In this document: in pieces, positions 1 through 12,724 of the stretch
How positions within the stretch are numbered: position 1 is the stretch's first letter
Layout: every line of letters begins with the position of its first letter
Origin: Chlorops oryzae
Lineage: Eukaryota; Arthropoda; Insecta; Diptera; Chloropidae
Assembly: GCA_020466095.1 (NCBI GenBank)
Contig: CM035808.1
Span: 36,225,502 to 36,289,501 of the forward strand
Reading direction: 5' to 3'
DNA: 64,000 bases
Notes under the pieces: model-generated
Databases searched by the model: none
Seen by the model: only the letters and a program-made list of their open reading frames with translations
Told to the model about the DNA's origin: nothing
Made by a program: the position numbers and the translations under genes

Positions 1-519
1 AGACGTTCATTATACCGAAGTTCTGTATTTTTTTTCTTTGACTGAATGGTAATTCCAACTTCTGTTGGTAAATAAGAACAGAATCAAACATACTTATACG
101 AATAGCTAGTGAAAATATTCAATATTCAGAATGGAAATGCTGTTGGACTTAAAAATGCTGTTTTATTTTCATTAAAAGAGCTCCAAGCTACTCTTTTAAG
201 CTATGAACATAATGGGGAAAAAAGCTAAAAATGTTGAACAAATAAAAGCTCGGGAGCCTTAACCTTGCCACATGTAACCTAATATCATTTTGACATGTCA
301 GAAAATTATTTTACAACCGTTACCGTTTGTGTACTCCAAGTCAATAAGCTTAAGTATATTTGCAAATTTTTATTGCCGTTGACTTGTTGACCGTTCGATG
401 GTGTTTAATTAAAATTGAAATCCTACAAAAAAAGGATGTTATGGGTTAATAGTTTCATATTTAAGCAGTACACCCTCTTAGAATGATTTCATTTTCAAGT
501 CAAGTTTTGAACACTAAAA

Positions 520-3500
520 ATGAAGATATTCACGAGCTCCTTAAAAGTTGAGGACCTTCCCGAAAAGAGGGAGATCTTGGGTAAGTTAAAAATTTTTATA
601 ACTCAACGGATTTATTTTAACTCAATTGAAGACAAGCGCAATAATTTTCGTGAAGAAGTCAACGAAAGGGCGAACATATTCAGCAAGGAGGGTGCTAAGC
701 GTAGCATAAAATATTTTCTCGAAAATACCACTCTACATGGGCTGAAATACGTCGCCGAGGAGAAGATAACCATACCCGAACGGTAAGGATAATAATTTTT
801 TGATTTTGAAAAACATTGGTATATATGTATATGTAGGTATATATTTTTACTTTTAGTGTTTTCTTTGGATTATCGTTTGTTATGGTAATTGCTCTTTCTG
901 GGATTTTTATATCAAATGTCTATGCTAAATGGTCTGCCGCACCCATTATCATATCGACGAGTGCTAAGCAAACGTTGACCTCGGATATACCATTTCCGGC
1001 TATTACAATTTGTAATCTCAATTTGGCCTTGAAAAGCCGAGTCGAACACATACCACGGTGCGTCCTGGAAAGAGAAATGTTCCACATAATTTTTTGGAGT
1101 AAAATTCTCTTAAACCCATTTGTTTATTTTTATTTTTTTCCAGTACAAGCACGAATTTCTCCTTGCTGATGAGTCTGTGCGATCAGAAAGATCCTTCTGA
1201 AGTTTCATATCGAGGAACATGGAAATATTTCAAAGAAATTTTAACGGAGGTACGAAGCTCAATTGGTTGCTTTCTGGTTGGAGCGTTTTCTTTGGGGGTT
1301 TTTTTTTTTGGATGGTTATCTTTTTCTTAAACATCTAATCCTAATTCCTGGACGCTTTCGGTGCACTCAACTGCAATCTTCCCATAATAATATGTTAATT
1401 CTAGGTTGCCCAGCCATGCGATTCAATGTTGCTATTCTGTCGATTTGGATCGGTGCAAGAAAACTGCTCGGAAATATTCAATTCGGCACTAACCGATGAG
1501 GGACTTTGTTGCACTTTCAACGCACTCGATCAGAAGTTCTTGTTGAAAAATTACACGTGAGTAAAAAGCCTAATGTAAGTAAGGATGATAGCGGCCGGAA
1601 GATCTCTGCGATCTAATTGGGTGTGAAAATCAAGTCCACATTTCAAACTGAAAGTACCGAATACTTAATACCTTTAAAGCTTTGATTTTGTGGAAATATT
1701 GCAAATATATTTCGAGTATAATTCACAATTTGCACGGGACTGTCAGGCCTGACTTTATAATTGGAGGCATTGCTTAGCTTTATTCAAAGATATTAAATCC
1801 GATTAGAATTGATGGATGTTGAACTGTTAATATCGCAAATCCTCGCAGTGAAGATTTATTAAAACGCACTACATTGATCTACATATAAATTAATTCTATG
1901 TCTGTCAAAATACATATACATATGTATCAATGATCCCAGCGAACATTTTAGGAGTGTTCGTATTTATAGCTCCGAAATGAGTACAAAATTTTTAAAATAT
2001 ATAAGGCTCGGAAATATGTGTCCGAAGGGGAAGTCTGAAATAAGTATGTAAGAATTTAGAGTACGAGAGAAATGATTCCAAAATGAGCCCGAAATATGTA
2101 GAAAATACGGGGCTCAGAAAAATGAATCCAAAGTGAGTCTTAGGGTCGTAGTCTTCAACTCGATTTAAGAGCTTCGAAAGTTTAAATTTTCGAAAATATT
2201 CTTTTAATCCTCCTGCCAGTTTAAAACAATCAAATACCTTTGCTTGAATTTTTCAAAATTTTCATATAAAATTAATAAGCCTGGTTTAAAATCTCCTGAA
2301 GACTATCATTTGAGAGATTAAACCTTCAAAAAGTTTAAACTAGGTTGACGACTATGAGCCTTAATGTGCAAAATATGTAGCTGACAAATATGTGTCCAAA
2401 ACTAGTCCGAAAAAGATAGAAAATATGAGGCTTAGAAATATGAGAAAATAAATAAAATTTTTTGAAGAGAAATTTTAGTCAGATATGAGTGCAGATGGAA
2501 TCCTATATACGGGGTGTTCCGCAACCGGTGGTTAACCGGAAATGTAGGAACGGATTTGAGCAGGAGAATTTTTTTTCTGGACGTAGTAGAGAAAAACTTT
2601 AAAGCCTTGTAACTCTGCATTTGCTACCCCCCTCCCATACGATTTTTGGTCTGTCTTGAAATTCCCCTATCACCTCCTTTCGGGTTGACCATCGGTTGCG
2701 GAACATCCTGTATATGGTTTGAAGAATGACCCATCGATTTCGGGTATATTTTTTTGCAGTTCAGTGTAAAAAAAAAATAGTAAAAAATTTGTTAAAATTA
2801 TGATTGAGGCTCACGCCATAATGGTGACATTTCTAATCTGATTCCAATTTGTTTCATTAAAATCGGTCCAATTGAACTTTAGAAATCGTGGATGCCAATT
2901 AAAAAAACAGGGTTTCGAGATAAATGCGTTTAAAGTATGAAGCAACGTTAAAATTACTCGTTTTAGGGCAGATCTTGCCCGGCAAAGAAGGCTATATCCT
3001 CTAAACTATTTCGAATTTCAAAAATCTTTTAAGCACGATATTCTCAAATATCCAAGCTATAAAAAACAGCCCAAAAAAATGGCTACAAAATTTTTGCCCA
3101 ATGAGACACCTCCTTAAAAAGTTCTTGCTTAGGACTCAGAACGTTTGCTGGGATACTGATTCAATTCAGAGTCTAATTAGAATTTCGTTTAGTGAGAACC
3201 ATAGAAAAATCCCATGTTTATGAGAACTGTCGATAAAGGAAATGAGCGTGAACTTGCGGTCTTTACGGCAGAAAAATTTCCACTCACCCCCCTTTTGAAT
3301 ATGCATGAGAATAAAAAAAGCAGTCACGTGCCAATTAAATAGTCTTTTCTAATAAGAAATGTCGGCATTAGGTATGCAAATTTTTGTCTAGTTTAAATGA
3401 GATTGTAGAATTTGCAAAGTGACGTGAATAAATGAAGAATTGATGATTGAATGATTGGGCCACAAAAAAAAAAATCATTAAAAAAAAAAATTTGCCGAGT

Positions 3501-4814
3501 CTTTTTCAGTGATGACAATCGCTTTACCCCACACGTTGAAAGTGGCTACGTACCGATCGATTGGACTCCAGAAAAAGGATACGGTTCGAATTTGCCAAAG
3601 CATTTTTATCCGCGCGTTTCTGGAGGCACTGGCAGCCGTATGGGCTTGACTGTTATCCTAAATTCTTCTTCTTCTGAATATTATTGCAGCAAATCGAAGA
3701 GCGTTGGATTCAAGGCAAGTAAAAACGGTGTCCATCGTTCGGCTCAGGAGATGTTAGTGCAGTGATAATAATAAAAAATAAAAAAATTTTCTTAGGTTCT
3801 CGTTCATAGTCCTGCAGAGTTGCCGAAAATCAGTAACTATGGATTCCTAGTGACAGCTGGACGTGAGGCACGCATACCGATTGAACCGATTTATCAAGAC
3901 GCTGTTCCAAGTATACGAAGTATTGGAAAACATGTAAGACGTTGTCTATTCTCCGACGAGGGTGATCTTACGTATTTCCGCAGCTATTCGCGGAAGAATT
4001 GTGAATCAGAATGTGAAGCGAAAATTCTCATGGACATATGCGATTGCGTTTTGTACTATTTACCGCGAAATGATCCCACTGTGCGCATCTGCGGTCCCAA
4101 CGATAATGCGTGCACGAATGAACTGCAGTCCGCCATTGAGTCCTCGTCCACGAACATTTCTTGCACTCAATGCTGGCCAGGATGCTATGAGCTAAACTAT
4201 AAGCCAACGCTCACATCGACAACGATTGTCTTCGGCAGTTTCATGAGTGTCGACGATTTTCCGGCATCGGTATTCTCCGAAGGCTCGATTGAGGATATTT
4301 CTATACTTCATTTCTATTATTTGCAAGATACATTTCGGAGCGTTACCAAAACTGAGGTCTTCGGTTTGACGGAGTTTCTATGTGCGTTCCGAGTTCTCTA
4401 CTGTTACAGAATTGATGTTCGACATTTTTTATTTCAGCAAATACCGGCGGCCTTTTAGGTTTATTTATGGGTTTTAGCATATTTTCGTTGATCGAAATTA
4501 TTTTCCATATAACCGTTCGACCTTACTGTGCAAATCGTAGTTTGGAACTGCAGCATAAGAGAAACCAGATCGCCGGGAATAAAGTTAGTTCAATGGTATA
4601 ACAATTTTCATGAGAGAAAATAATGAATTTTCAGGTACCCACACCCGCTAAGCGTCCTTCATACAAAAAGGAACTGAACTCATGGAAAGCCAATAAAAAA
4701 TTCATGGAAAAACGATTCGGAATTAGAAATCATAAGTACTCACTCCGGAGTATTTTGTTGGAGCAAGAGAAATACAATCGAAACGAGGAGCCGATTATTT
4801 TCTATGTTGATTGA
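520..4814 (+). CDS. Pickpocket-type DEG/ENaC sodium channel, 8 exons, complete
   Basis: Amiloride-sensitive-type cation channel subunit of the insect pickpocket family, a trimeric plasma-membrane channel used in sensory and chemosensory cells. Exons: 520-782, 857-1057, 1144-1249, 1405-1556, 3510-3714, 3796-4381, 4438-4583, 4635-4814; phases agree at every junction and give 612 aa. Seen in the protein: the His-Gly gating motif (HG, residues 73-74, in TLHGLKY), TM1 about 89-110, the post-TM1 motif FPAITICN (134-141), a Cys-rich extracellular region (LTDEGLCCTFNAL; YYC...GFKVLVHSPAELP), and TM2 near 508-535 with GGLLGLFMGFS, whose G-F-S (516-518) is the selectivity-filter tract. The start is the first in-frame ATG, in AAAAATGA context. 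Exon 5 uses a GC donor. The family is clear; the subfamily (which ppk) is not. No clear TATA box was seen upstream. The nearest AATAAA is far downstream, near 5624. Confidence 0.93.
581..631 (+). other. Possible optional 51-bp intron inside ppk exon 1
   Basis: GTAAGT at 581-586 and a pyrimidine-containing acceptor ending TTGAAG at 631 bracket 51 bp (17 codons) with no in-frame stop, so either splicing or retention keeps the frame. Removal gives a 595-aa protein joining ...REILG to DKRNNF. The last intron of the same gene (4584-4634) is also 51 bp, so the size is credible. The N-terminal tail of this family is poorly conserved, so homology by eye does not decide. Confidence 0.4.
2143..2360. 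mobile_element. MITE-like element, family A copy 1
   Basis: About 218 bp inside the long ppk intron. The ends are imperfect inverted repeats: TAGTCTTCAACTCGATTTAA on the left, and on the right the reverse complement of TAGTCGTCAACCTAGTTTAA. A second copy in the same orientation lies at 49286-49514, with shared internal blocks such as TTCATATAAAATTAATAAGC. Non-coding. The superfamily is not clear. Confidence 0.65.
2504..2715. mobile_element. MITE with ~30-bp TIRs, 212 bp
   Basis: Left end TATATACGGGGTGTTCCGCA; the right end read on the minus strand is ATATACAGGATGTTCCGCA, continuing with AACCGGTGGTTAACC versus ACCGATGGTCAACCC. About 30 bp of inverted terminal repeat flank a non-coding core. 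TATA-like flanks suggest a TA or TATA target. Inserted in the ppk intron. Confidence 0.7.
3715..3795 (+). other. GC-AG intron of the ppk gene
   Basis: The exon ends ...GGATTCAAG and is followed by GCAAGT, not GT. The acceptor is TTTTCTTAG at 3795. Joining CAAG to GTTCTC restores GFKVLVHSPAELP, the conserved family motif, in frame. AG|GCAAGT is the standard consensus of the rare GC donor class. Confidence 0.85.
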
Positions 4815-7246
4815 AATGTATTAATCGAAAAAAAAATATCGAGATCGCATTTATTTCGTTTATAGGTACTTTTTTTTGTATGCTGCTCTTCTCTCCTAAA
4901 AATTTTTTTATGCTTCAATATTGAACGAACTAGCATTCCGTCTGAACTAAAGAATCACACTCGAATGGCATTAAAAAAAAAAAGGAATTCCTTAAGTAAA
5001 CACGAACTGGAAGAAGAAAACTCAACACGAAAGAATTCCGTATGGAAAAGAGGGAAACGAAGCGGATACGCAACGTTTTGAGGTGAAGATACCGTAAATA
5101 TGTAAACAAACATAGAGACATGACCCTATTAACCTTAATTGAGGCGCTGGTAGCGCCGAATTGCATAAATATTTTCATCCTTTTCGGGATAATAGTGATA
5201 GAACGGTCGTTTTTGGCTAATTACTTTAGAGCAGCAGCAGCGATTTCAGACCCACTTGAATGCCAATTTATTCGTTATCTATGCGCGAAAATCTGCGGAA
5301 CTCTCTGCGTATTCAGGCGGAACAGAAAATATTTACATGTCCGACACGTAGAGCGGCGTAGGTACTTGGATTACTTTATTACTTTTCGGTATTGAATGAG
5401 TCTTACTAAAGGAAGGTAGAAAGAGGGATAGAGGGCGAGAGCGGGGGCGTTTCACTTTGATTGAAAGTGGTGCGGACTTTTTCTTAGAAATTCAATTTCG
5501 TGTAGCCTTTTATGGGTGGCCTTTTAATTTGGTTTTGTTATGCTTAACGCACATTCGTTACTCATTGGACTTTTGAGCATGTTCGTTTCGATAAACTCAA
5601 TGTATAAATAACTTTATATATAGAAAATAAATAAATTTGATATTTACGAAAAAATTACTCTGCTGATTCCTGACAGTTTGAATTATTGGTTTGAGAGCAC
5701 ACAACCGTTCCCATTCGGTATTGTTCTACAATAATGGCAATTACTTGGCTTGACTTTGGTCCAGTAGGTCTGTTGTTCCACTTCCATTGTCTCTTTTTTC
5801 TTAAACATTCCAATCATTAAAAGTATTCGATAAAACTAATATCATATTATGCGGTATTAAGAGAAATATCTGCTTCTTCATGATCCCAATATTCCACACC
5901 TTGCCTTGTGTTCTTTGCTATATAAAATTGTATTTTTTTTTGTCGGGAATCTTTTTTCTTTTGTAAACAATTTTTAATATAAACACGTCCACGGGTAAAC
6001 TTAGAAACGAAATGTAAGCGAATTATTTTTACAGCAAACGGTTTTCTATTTGTTTACAAGAAGGTATAATTTATTTCTTTTATCCGAGAGTTTATAAGAA
6101 GCTTTACAACTTTAAGGCCCGTTTGCTACTGTTCCCGTTAAAGATTTTCGTCACGATATCCCCTCAAAATGTAAAATTTTCATAAAAAAATTTTTTGTTT
6201 TTCGGCCCCAAGAATTTAATCTGAACAGTAGATAGCAAACGGGCCTAAAAATAACTCTTATTCATAGAAATGCTAAAATGGATTTTAGCTAAAAAATTTA
6301 TTTCATATTTTTTGACAGTAAGTCACGTAAAAACATGTTGCCAGGTGCTCCTAAAACTACTCCTTAACTCCCCAATTCGAAATTTGCCCCTAAAAAGTAC
6401 AATATTCGAAATGAAAAAAAGTATTTGAAAGATACAACACAAATTTGAAGATTTTCTTATCATTTAAACTCTCACATCATTTGTTTAACAATTTATATAT
6501 CATAAGCTAAAATTTCTAGAAATTTGTTCCTAAACATGCCCTTTTAATGTGTTCCCTAAACCCGTAAAGTAGAAAACTTTGCATATTCCACTGTTGCTTT
6601 TTTAGGGAAATAACTGCAAATTAAAAAAGGGAAATTTCTGTTTCAAAGATTTAGAGGAAAAGTTTAGGAAAATTTCCATCGGCTTTTAATGGGCTGTGAT
6701 TTAAAAATCAAAATAGGGAATTTTGTTATTATTTTGAGACATTTAGGGCGAGTGTTTTTTTCTCGTGTTAACTTTTATCCAAGCTGTTGCTATAGGATCG
6801 ATAGGAAATACTTGAACTAAAGTTGCCAGAATTCTGGTTTAGCAAAGTCCAAGTTTTGTTTAAATAAGAAATTAAAAGGTCCAATGTTTTAAATGTATTT
6901 TAAGAAAAATCAAATTTAGGGGAAGTTTGTTTTAATTTGGGAAATTTTTTATTTGATGTGTCTGCCTAACTTTTTCCAACATTTTGCCGCTTTCAAAATT
7001 AAAAGAAACAAATACTTGAACCACGTTAAAAATCTCCAGGGAAATAAAACGGCCTATGGATTTTTTGTTTCAAATTAAGCATAGCAAATTCCAATATCTC
7101 AAAAATTTTAAGGGGAATACATTTTAAGGCAAAAAAGACTAAAAAATTTAAATCTCAGAATCATTCGCTAAATTTTTACAAATTTATTATAGCCGTTTCA
7201 ATTAAAAAAAAAATAAAAAATTTGTTAAGGAGAAGCGGGGTTTTAG
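4815..7246. other. Intergenic region downstream of ppk
   Basis: AT-rich. It contains short open frames on both strands near 4930-5395, with no recognisable domain, and a possible polyadenylation signal AATAAA near 5624. Apart from the MITE at 6111-6250, I see no gene. Confidence 0.5.
6111..6250. mobile_element. Short MITE, 140 bp
   Basis: Left end TTTAAGGCCCGTTTGCTACT. The right end read on the minus strand is TTTTAGGCCCGTTTGCTATC. After a small gap both continue with CTGTTC. The core is AT-rich and non-coding. Confidence 0.65.
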
Positions 7247-7628
7247 GAAAAGTCTGCATTGTTTTGTCTCAATGAAAGCTTGTACAACTTTTTTTAATCA
7301 ACAACATACCTAAATATTCGTTACAGGGGAAATTCATCTGACAAAGCTAAAATGAACAAAAGACCTCTATCAGAACAGCTCAGAAAATTTCTTATGTAAG
7401 GGTAGGTTCGTTTGAGTTTTGCTGGATCTGTTAGAGAGCGCTTTGGAAAGCTGCATTGTTTTGTCTCTGAATTGACAACTTTTTTTAATGCAATCAATCA
7501 TGAACATTTACCTATACTAAAAAAGTCATCTGACAACGCTGCTATGACCCCAATAGACCTCTATGGGAACCAGCTCGAGAAAATTTGCTTCTGTAAGGCA
7601 AGGTTAGGTGAGGTTCGATTATGGTAAA
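7247..7628. repeat. Diverged tandem duplication, ~190-bp unit x2
   Basis: Unit 1 is about 7247-7437 and unit 2 about 7440-7628. Both carry, in the same order, GCATTGTTTTGTCTC, CAACTTTTTTTAAT, CATCTGACAA, AGACCTCTAT, CAGCTC-GAAAATTT and AGGTTCG. They have diverged by many substitutions and small indels. No coding potential was recognised. Confidence 0.6.
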
Positions 7629-8086
7629 AGTGCTGTCTTATATAGACGCACTTGGAACTGAGGTGAGCATTTATCTCTAGGACTATTTTGAGCAAGTGAT
7701 TTGGGTAAGATTTACCGATACTAAATCCCTTGCGGATTGAATAAGATACCGTCCTAAAAAAGAGAAATTGATTTTCATCATATTTTTGTCAGTATCTGCA
7801 ATAAATCCGAGACTACTTTTTACCTTAACCGGTCGTAAATCCTCTTGCAAAATGCTACAGTGTTGTGGCAGCCATAAATTCAATCTTAAATTCAGTTTTG
7901 TGCATTTTTTTTTCTGCCTAAAATTGCTTTCGTTGCACGTCCAAGAGTTTCTTGAGTAAATGAAATATACACAATTTTGTTTTGAATATTTCCATAGATA
8001 ATAATTTTAAGTAGATTAGATAATAACTCTGAGATCAGTGCTCAAAATCGGTTATTCTTCCATTCTTATTTTATTAGTTGGTATCT

Positions 8087-8324
8087 AGGTAGGTAGGTAG
8101 GTAGGTTGAAGTGGCTGCCACTTAGGCCGTTATTCGGCCCATTGTGATACCAAGGACGTTTTCTTGTGTTTGTGAGAGTGTGTCTTTTTATGTAGTGTGC
8201 CCCTAACATGCGATTTTTGCTAGGCTTGGAACATTACACTCCGTTTCGCCTGTGCCGGGAATCGAACCTCGGACCCTGGGATCAAGAGCATAGCACGCAT
8301 CCCCTACGCTATCCCAAAGCCACG
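8087..8324 (-). mobile_element. tRNA-derived SINE, with target-site duplications
   Basis: Read on the minus strand, the 5' end is tRNA-like, with an A-box-like TAGCGTAGGGG and a perfect Pol III B box GGTTCGATTCCC (plus-strand 8257-8268). The element ends in a (CCTA)n tail (plus-strand TAGG repeats at 8087-8106). It is flanked by AGTTGGTATCT (8076-8086) and AGTTGATATCT (8325-8335), an 11-bp target duplication with one mismatch. A related copy is at about 49628-49815. Confidence 0.8.
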
Positions 8325-8335
8325 AGTTGATATCT

Positions 8336-9876
8336 AAAATGTTAGTAAAAATATTTATTAGTCGTTCAAAGCTCGATGCAATTAAATGCGAATTTAATAT
8401 TCGTCGAATGATATGTTGCTAAATGTCAATCAAGTTTAGATGTCTTCTTAACCCTTTATCGCATACGAACCCATTTATAGTTTCTCACAAAAAACAATTG
8501 AAACATGGGTGTTTTTCGATGAAAACCGATGTATAATAATTTTTGAAGCCCTAATAAATACAGCCATTACCACAAAAAAATTTCTTTTGCCACTATATTA
8601 ATATCTCCTACAGTATCTGAAGGGTTAAAAGCGTTCGTAATTTGATTTGAATCATGTTTTATGTAAAGAAATTAATTCTGATTGAAATTCGCATCCATAG
8701 CAAATGGATTTTATAATTGTTCAGGGGTTTGTTAAATTCATTTGAAAACTGAATTGCTGGAAGACGGATAATAAATTTAAGTTTCCGGAAATGTTAGGTA
8801 CGTTTTCTAGTGACTTTTAAGAGCGGTCCACAATAATTTTTGAAATTTATTTTCTTGTAATCGTATTCAATGAACTTCTCAGTTCCGATTTAGCTGAGTA
8901 TAGGCATTAACGAGAAACGTTATTTAGGGCGGATTTTTTTTTTTATTAAATATGAATAAAATATTAAAATAAAATTTCAGTTGATGAAAAAAGTCCACAG
9001 GAGGTTCTTCCTGAAGATGGCCGACAACTTTTGACGAAATATTCAAAAAATTTAACTTAAATACTGAAATGAGAAAATATTTTATTAGGTATATATTGAC
9101 CGATATTTGGTTAGTTTAATCCCATTTGCCAAATACCCCTGACAGAAGACATACGTGGATTAAAAATGGAAGGGTTAATCTGCTTAAGCTTTGGCCTCAG
9201 TTCGGCTAGATATAAAAAATTCCATATAAAAAAAATCTTCAGAAAAAATCTGACTTAAATTATTCGCGGCATTTCTGATGGCTAGCCGCAGTTCAGTAAA
9301 AAAGTATCATAATATTTTAATGCTTTTTTGCCTAAAAATGCACATCGAAACCCAGGCATTCCTAGCAGAAATAATTGAAGTTAAATTGTTTCTTGCAGAA
9401 AAGTGACAAAATAGTTTAAAAGTAGTTTAATAACACTGTGCTCGAATTTGGTACTTTTTATTACCGACAACATGGAGACATATCTGGTAAACATAATTGG
9501 AGGGCGCTGAATTCAGTCCCATCAACCGTTTTTCTAGATTGGCTCTAGTTTTTGAGATATCGCGGTTTAAAAATTGTGACTAACTTCATTAAAAATTATA
9601 TATATTTCGCTCATGTTGCTATATATTTATGACAGAATAATGACGATAACGTTAATTACTTGTATTTAGTAGAATTCCTGTCCAAAACTTCGCTGCAATC
9701 CCAACGGTAGTTGGTATTTTAAAAGTGCTTCTTTCAATTTTATTCACATTTAAGTATTTAAAAAAAATGGAAGCATACTTTTAGGGGAAGTGAAACTGTT
9801 GACATTCGATTTTTTTTAAATATTTTTTTTTTTCAAAAAAGAAACAGTTCTCAAAAAGAACTTCAAGATTATTTAA
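8336..9876. other. Non-coding stretch
   Basis: AT-rich sequence with stops in all frames. No domain, element end or RNA gene recognised. Confidence 0.4.
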
Positions 9877-10107
9877 CAAGACGGCATAATGGGAAAGCAT
9901 ATGACAAGGAACCGAGAGTTCTGAAGTTCAAAGCCCAAAAAAGTATAATCGAAATAATTTTTGTTTTTATTTCGGATTTTTTCTTAAGTTTCGGGTGGTG
10001 TGGAGTTCATCCGAAAAAAAAAAATTATTTCTATTACACTTTTTTGGGCTTTGAACTTCAGAACTCTCGGTTCCTAGTCATATGCTTTCCCATTATGCCA
10101 TCTTGTC
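9877..10107. mobile_element. Foldback element with ~85-bp arms
   Basis: The left arm starts CAAGACGGCATAATGGGAAA and the right arm ends TTTCCCATTATGCCATCTTG. The match continues inward through ACCGAGAGTTCTGAAG and TTCAAAGCCCAAAAAAGT to about 9960 and 10026, leaving a core of about 65 bp. Only a few mismatches are visible, so a strong hairpin would form if transcribed. Confidence 0.7.
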
Positions 10108-12720
10108 ATATATAAAAACGGGTCAGAAAATCAAAAATAATTTTTGGAGGAAGTAAATTTTTTAAGTAAAAAACAAAGTTATGCTTGCATACTTTAGGGA
10201 TTCACCTTTAAACGCGAAAATCTCCGTTAACTGAGCCAATCCCAAAAAATCAATATCACTATTGTATTCAGCGCATTTGACTTAATATTTCTAGATATGA
10301 AAGCCGTCTGTCGGTTTTTTGAACTAGCACAGTGTATTTTTTTTTAAATATACATTATGATATCAAAGTGCTCACATGTTCAGCACTGCAAAAATATATT
10401 CCCATTTTATTTTTCCCACATCAGTGCTGCCTGCTCAAAAAGAAAGTTTACAATTTTAATCTCTAGATATGCCACAATATAGATGAATCTAGGCTGGGTC
10501 TACACAGGCCCTGGACTAGCAAATCTTGACTCGAACAGGCTTACTTTGGCCCTACTTTGGCGCTGGGTGGAATCGGCCCTACATTGACGAGGACTTGAAT
10601 AATCTAGACAGAGCCTATGTAATTTTCTCTAACTAAAGCCCGGATAGAAAATTTTACCCTGGCGCCATCTTGGGCCTAGTTAGTGCCGCCTCTTTAGTGG
10701 CCTTTTTAGGCCTAGGTCTAGACAGTGCCACAATATATTTTACTACTAATAGCCTGTGTATATGTGAATTTTTTTTCCCGTGAGACAAAATTTATTTTTT
10801 AAATTTTCTTTCAGCCAGAGAAGGAGAAAATTCAATGAAATGTGCAACAGTGTGCAAATGCAAAAATCATTTCAATGTAAAAGGGACATGTGCCATCGCG
10901 AATTTATTGCGAATCGGAAACATGACAATAATCGCATTTTATAATTTCCAATTGATCGTATTTAATATTTAAAATTTCACACGAAAATGGAACAAGTTCT
11001 AATTCGATTAAAATATATAATGTACGAATGCATTTGCTGTGTTTTTCATGCGAAAAGGTTCTTATTTTAATTATCGAACCGATTCTGTGAACGAACGCGA
11101 CGTTTGGAAAAAATAAATAATTTTATTTATACAATGTTTCCGAGTTTCCGCAGATATTGATTTATCACCTCAGACGGACGGTACATATTTTAACATAACA
11201 TCGATTTTTAATTTTTGTATTTTTTATCTTTGCTTCAGGAGTCGCGTTTTAATATTAAGAATATCCATTTTCATTTTCAGTTCAAGCTGTTGAGGCCCTA
11301 AATTTATGTCTACATCAAAGCTACGCGAAACATTAACAGCTCATTATTGCGTGAACATGTAGAAATTACCCCCTAGTGGTTCCTCGTCGGGGGATTGAAC
11401 AAGCCCTTACAGGCACGCAAGCTCCGCCGACAAAATACACCGCCACGATTACTCTTTAGTCTTATAACGCATTTTCGATGGTTTAAGCTCTTATTTTTAT
11501 TGATCCAGTCCCATTCTTAAGGGCAGACTTAACCCTCTAATGCCAAAGTTTGTTTTTTTGAATGCAATAATCAGACAAGACTACTTTCGGGTTGGGAGAA
11601 ACGATTTTGAAATTAAAAAAATTTTTTTTTTTTGAATTTACATGAAAAAAAGAGTCTGTCAAGGAGCCAGGAATAAAGGTTCAAAATATATAATGATTTT
11701 CATAAGCTCTCATTAGCTTGATAGTTGCTAACGTGATAATTGAAAGTGAGTTCCCTCACATTTCAATCGTAAATACTTCAAAGAAATTTATTTCATGAAG
11801 ACATCGAAAAGTGCTTGTCAAAAATTAACATAACTACTGAAAGCTTTATAGAGACATTCCTCTTTAAAAAATTCCGAAACTGGTTTTTAAGGTTATCACT
11901 CACATTATCGATACGATATCGAATACTTTCGAGCATGTCAACGCGCGTGTCTGAAAGTCTAGACCCCGCTGTATGTGATTCTGGATTCTCAAACGCCGAC
12001 TTAAGTCAATTTCTAATAGAATTCTTCTCAATGTAATTTCTTCGAAAAGCATTCCTCAGCCCGAAAGGCTTGAGACTTCACCCTCTCCATGGAATGGAAT
12101 GGAAAACTGTACCAAGTCTATGGGCTTGAAGATCAAGTACATATTAATGTGTGCATGTCAAAAATCACGTTTGGCAACACATAAATCTTCGAAATTGAAA
12201 CACTTACAAGAAAAACAATAACAAAAAAATAACAAAAAATTAAAATAAAATCCAGTGTTGTGATCAGCTAATGAAGTCATCAAAGACTTGGAAAGACTCC
12301 AAATTACGTCTTTGTCTCCAAAATTGAAAGCAGAACATTACAATGGGCACACAATTCGGTCTTTTCCATTGGGATTTGAAAGGCTATCCAATACAATGTC
12401 ACTTAAGAACATCGAGTGCCATTTCAAAAACAAGAACTCTTGAAAATTACGCGCATTTAAAACTAGACTTGAAAACACACTGAAAAAAATCGTACCATAA
12501 ATATCCACAACCTTGGGATCTCTAAATCGCTCTCTCTCTCTTCTCTCGCTCTCTATTGACTTATGTCAAGTCAAGATCATCGCTAGGCCACGAAAAAAAA
12601 ATCCACTAAAAATTACAAAATTTGCGTTAAAAACGATGAAAAAATGCCGTTAAAGTATTCAAATTAATGCATATTGAAAAAGCTTTCATAACACAAGAAA
12701 ACACGATTTTTGTGTCTGAC
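10108..12720. other. Non-coding stretch
   Basis: No gene recognised. 10480-10740 is richer in GC than its surroundings (runs of GGCCC and CTAGG words) and may be an old repeat. The 73-aa frame at 11815-12036 has no recognisable domain. Confidence 0.4.
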
Positions 12721-12724
12721 TTCA

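Larger units (their letters stand above)
1557..3509 (+). other. Long fourth intron of the ppk gene (1,953 bp)
   Basis: Begins GTGAGT after ...LKNYAC and ends CTTTTTCAG before the exon coding TDDNRFTPHVESGY. All other introns of the gene are 51-155 bp. This one holds two MITE-like elements (2143-2360 and 2504-2715), which explains part of its length. No further exon was recognised in it. Confidence 0.8.

Noticed and set aside
1263..1499. 78-codon frame overlapping ppk exon 4
   Set aside because: Out of frame with the conserved DEG/ENaC coding sequence; a shadow frame.
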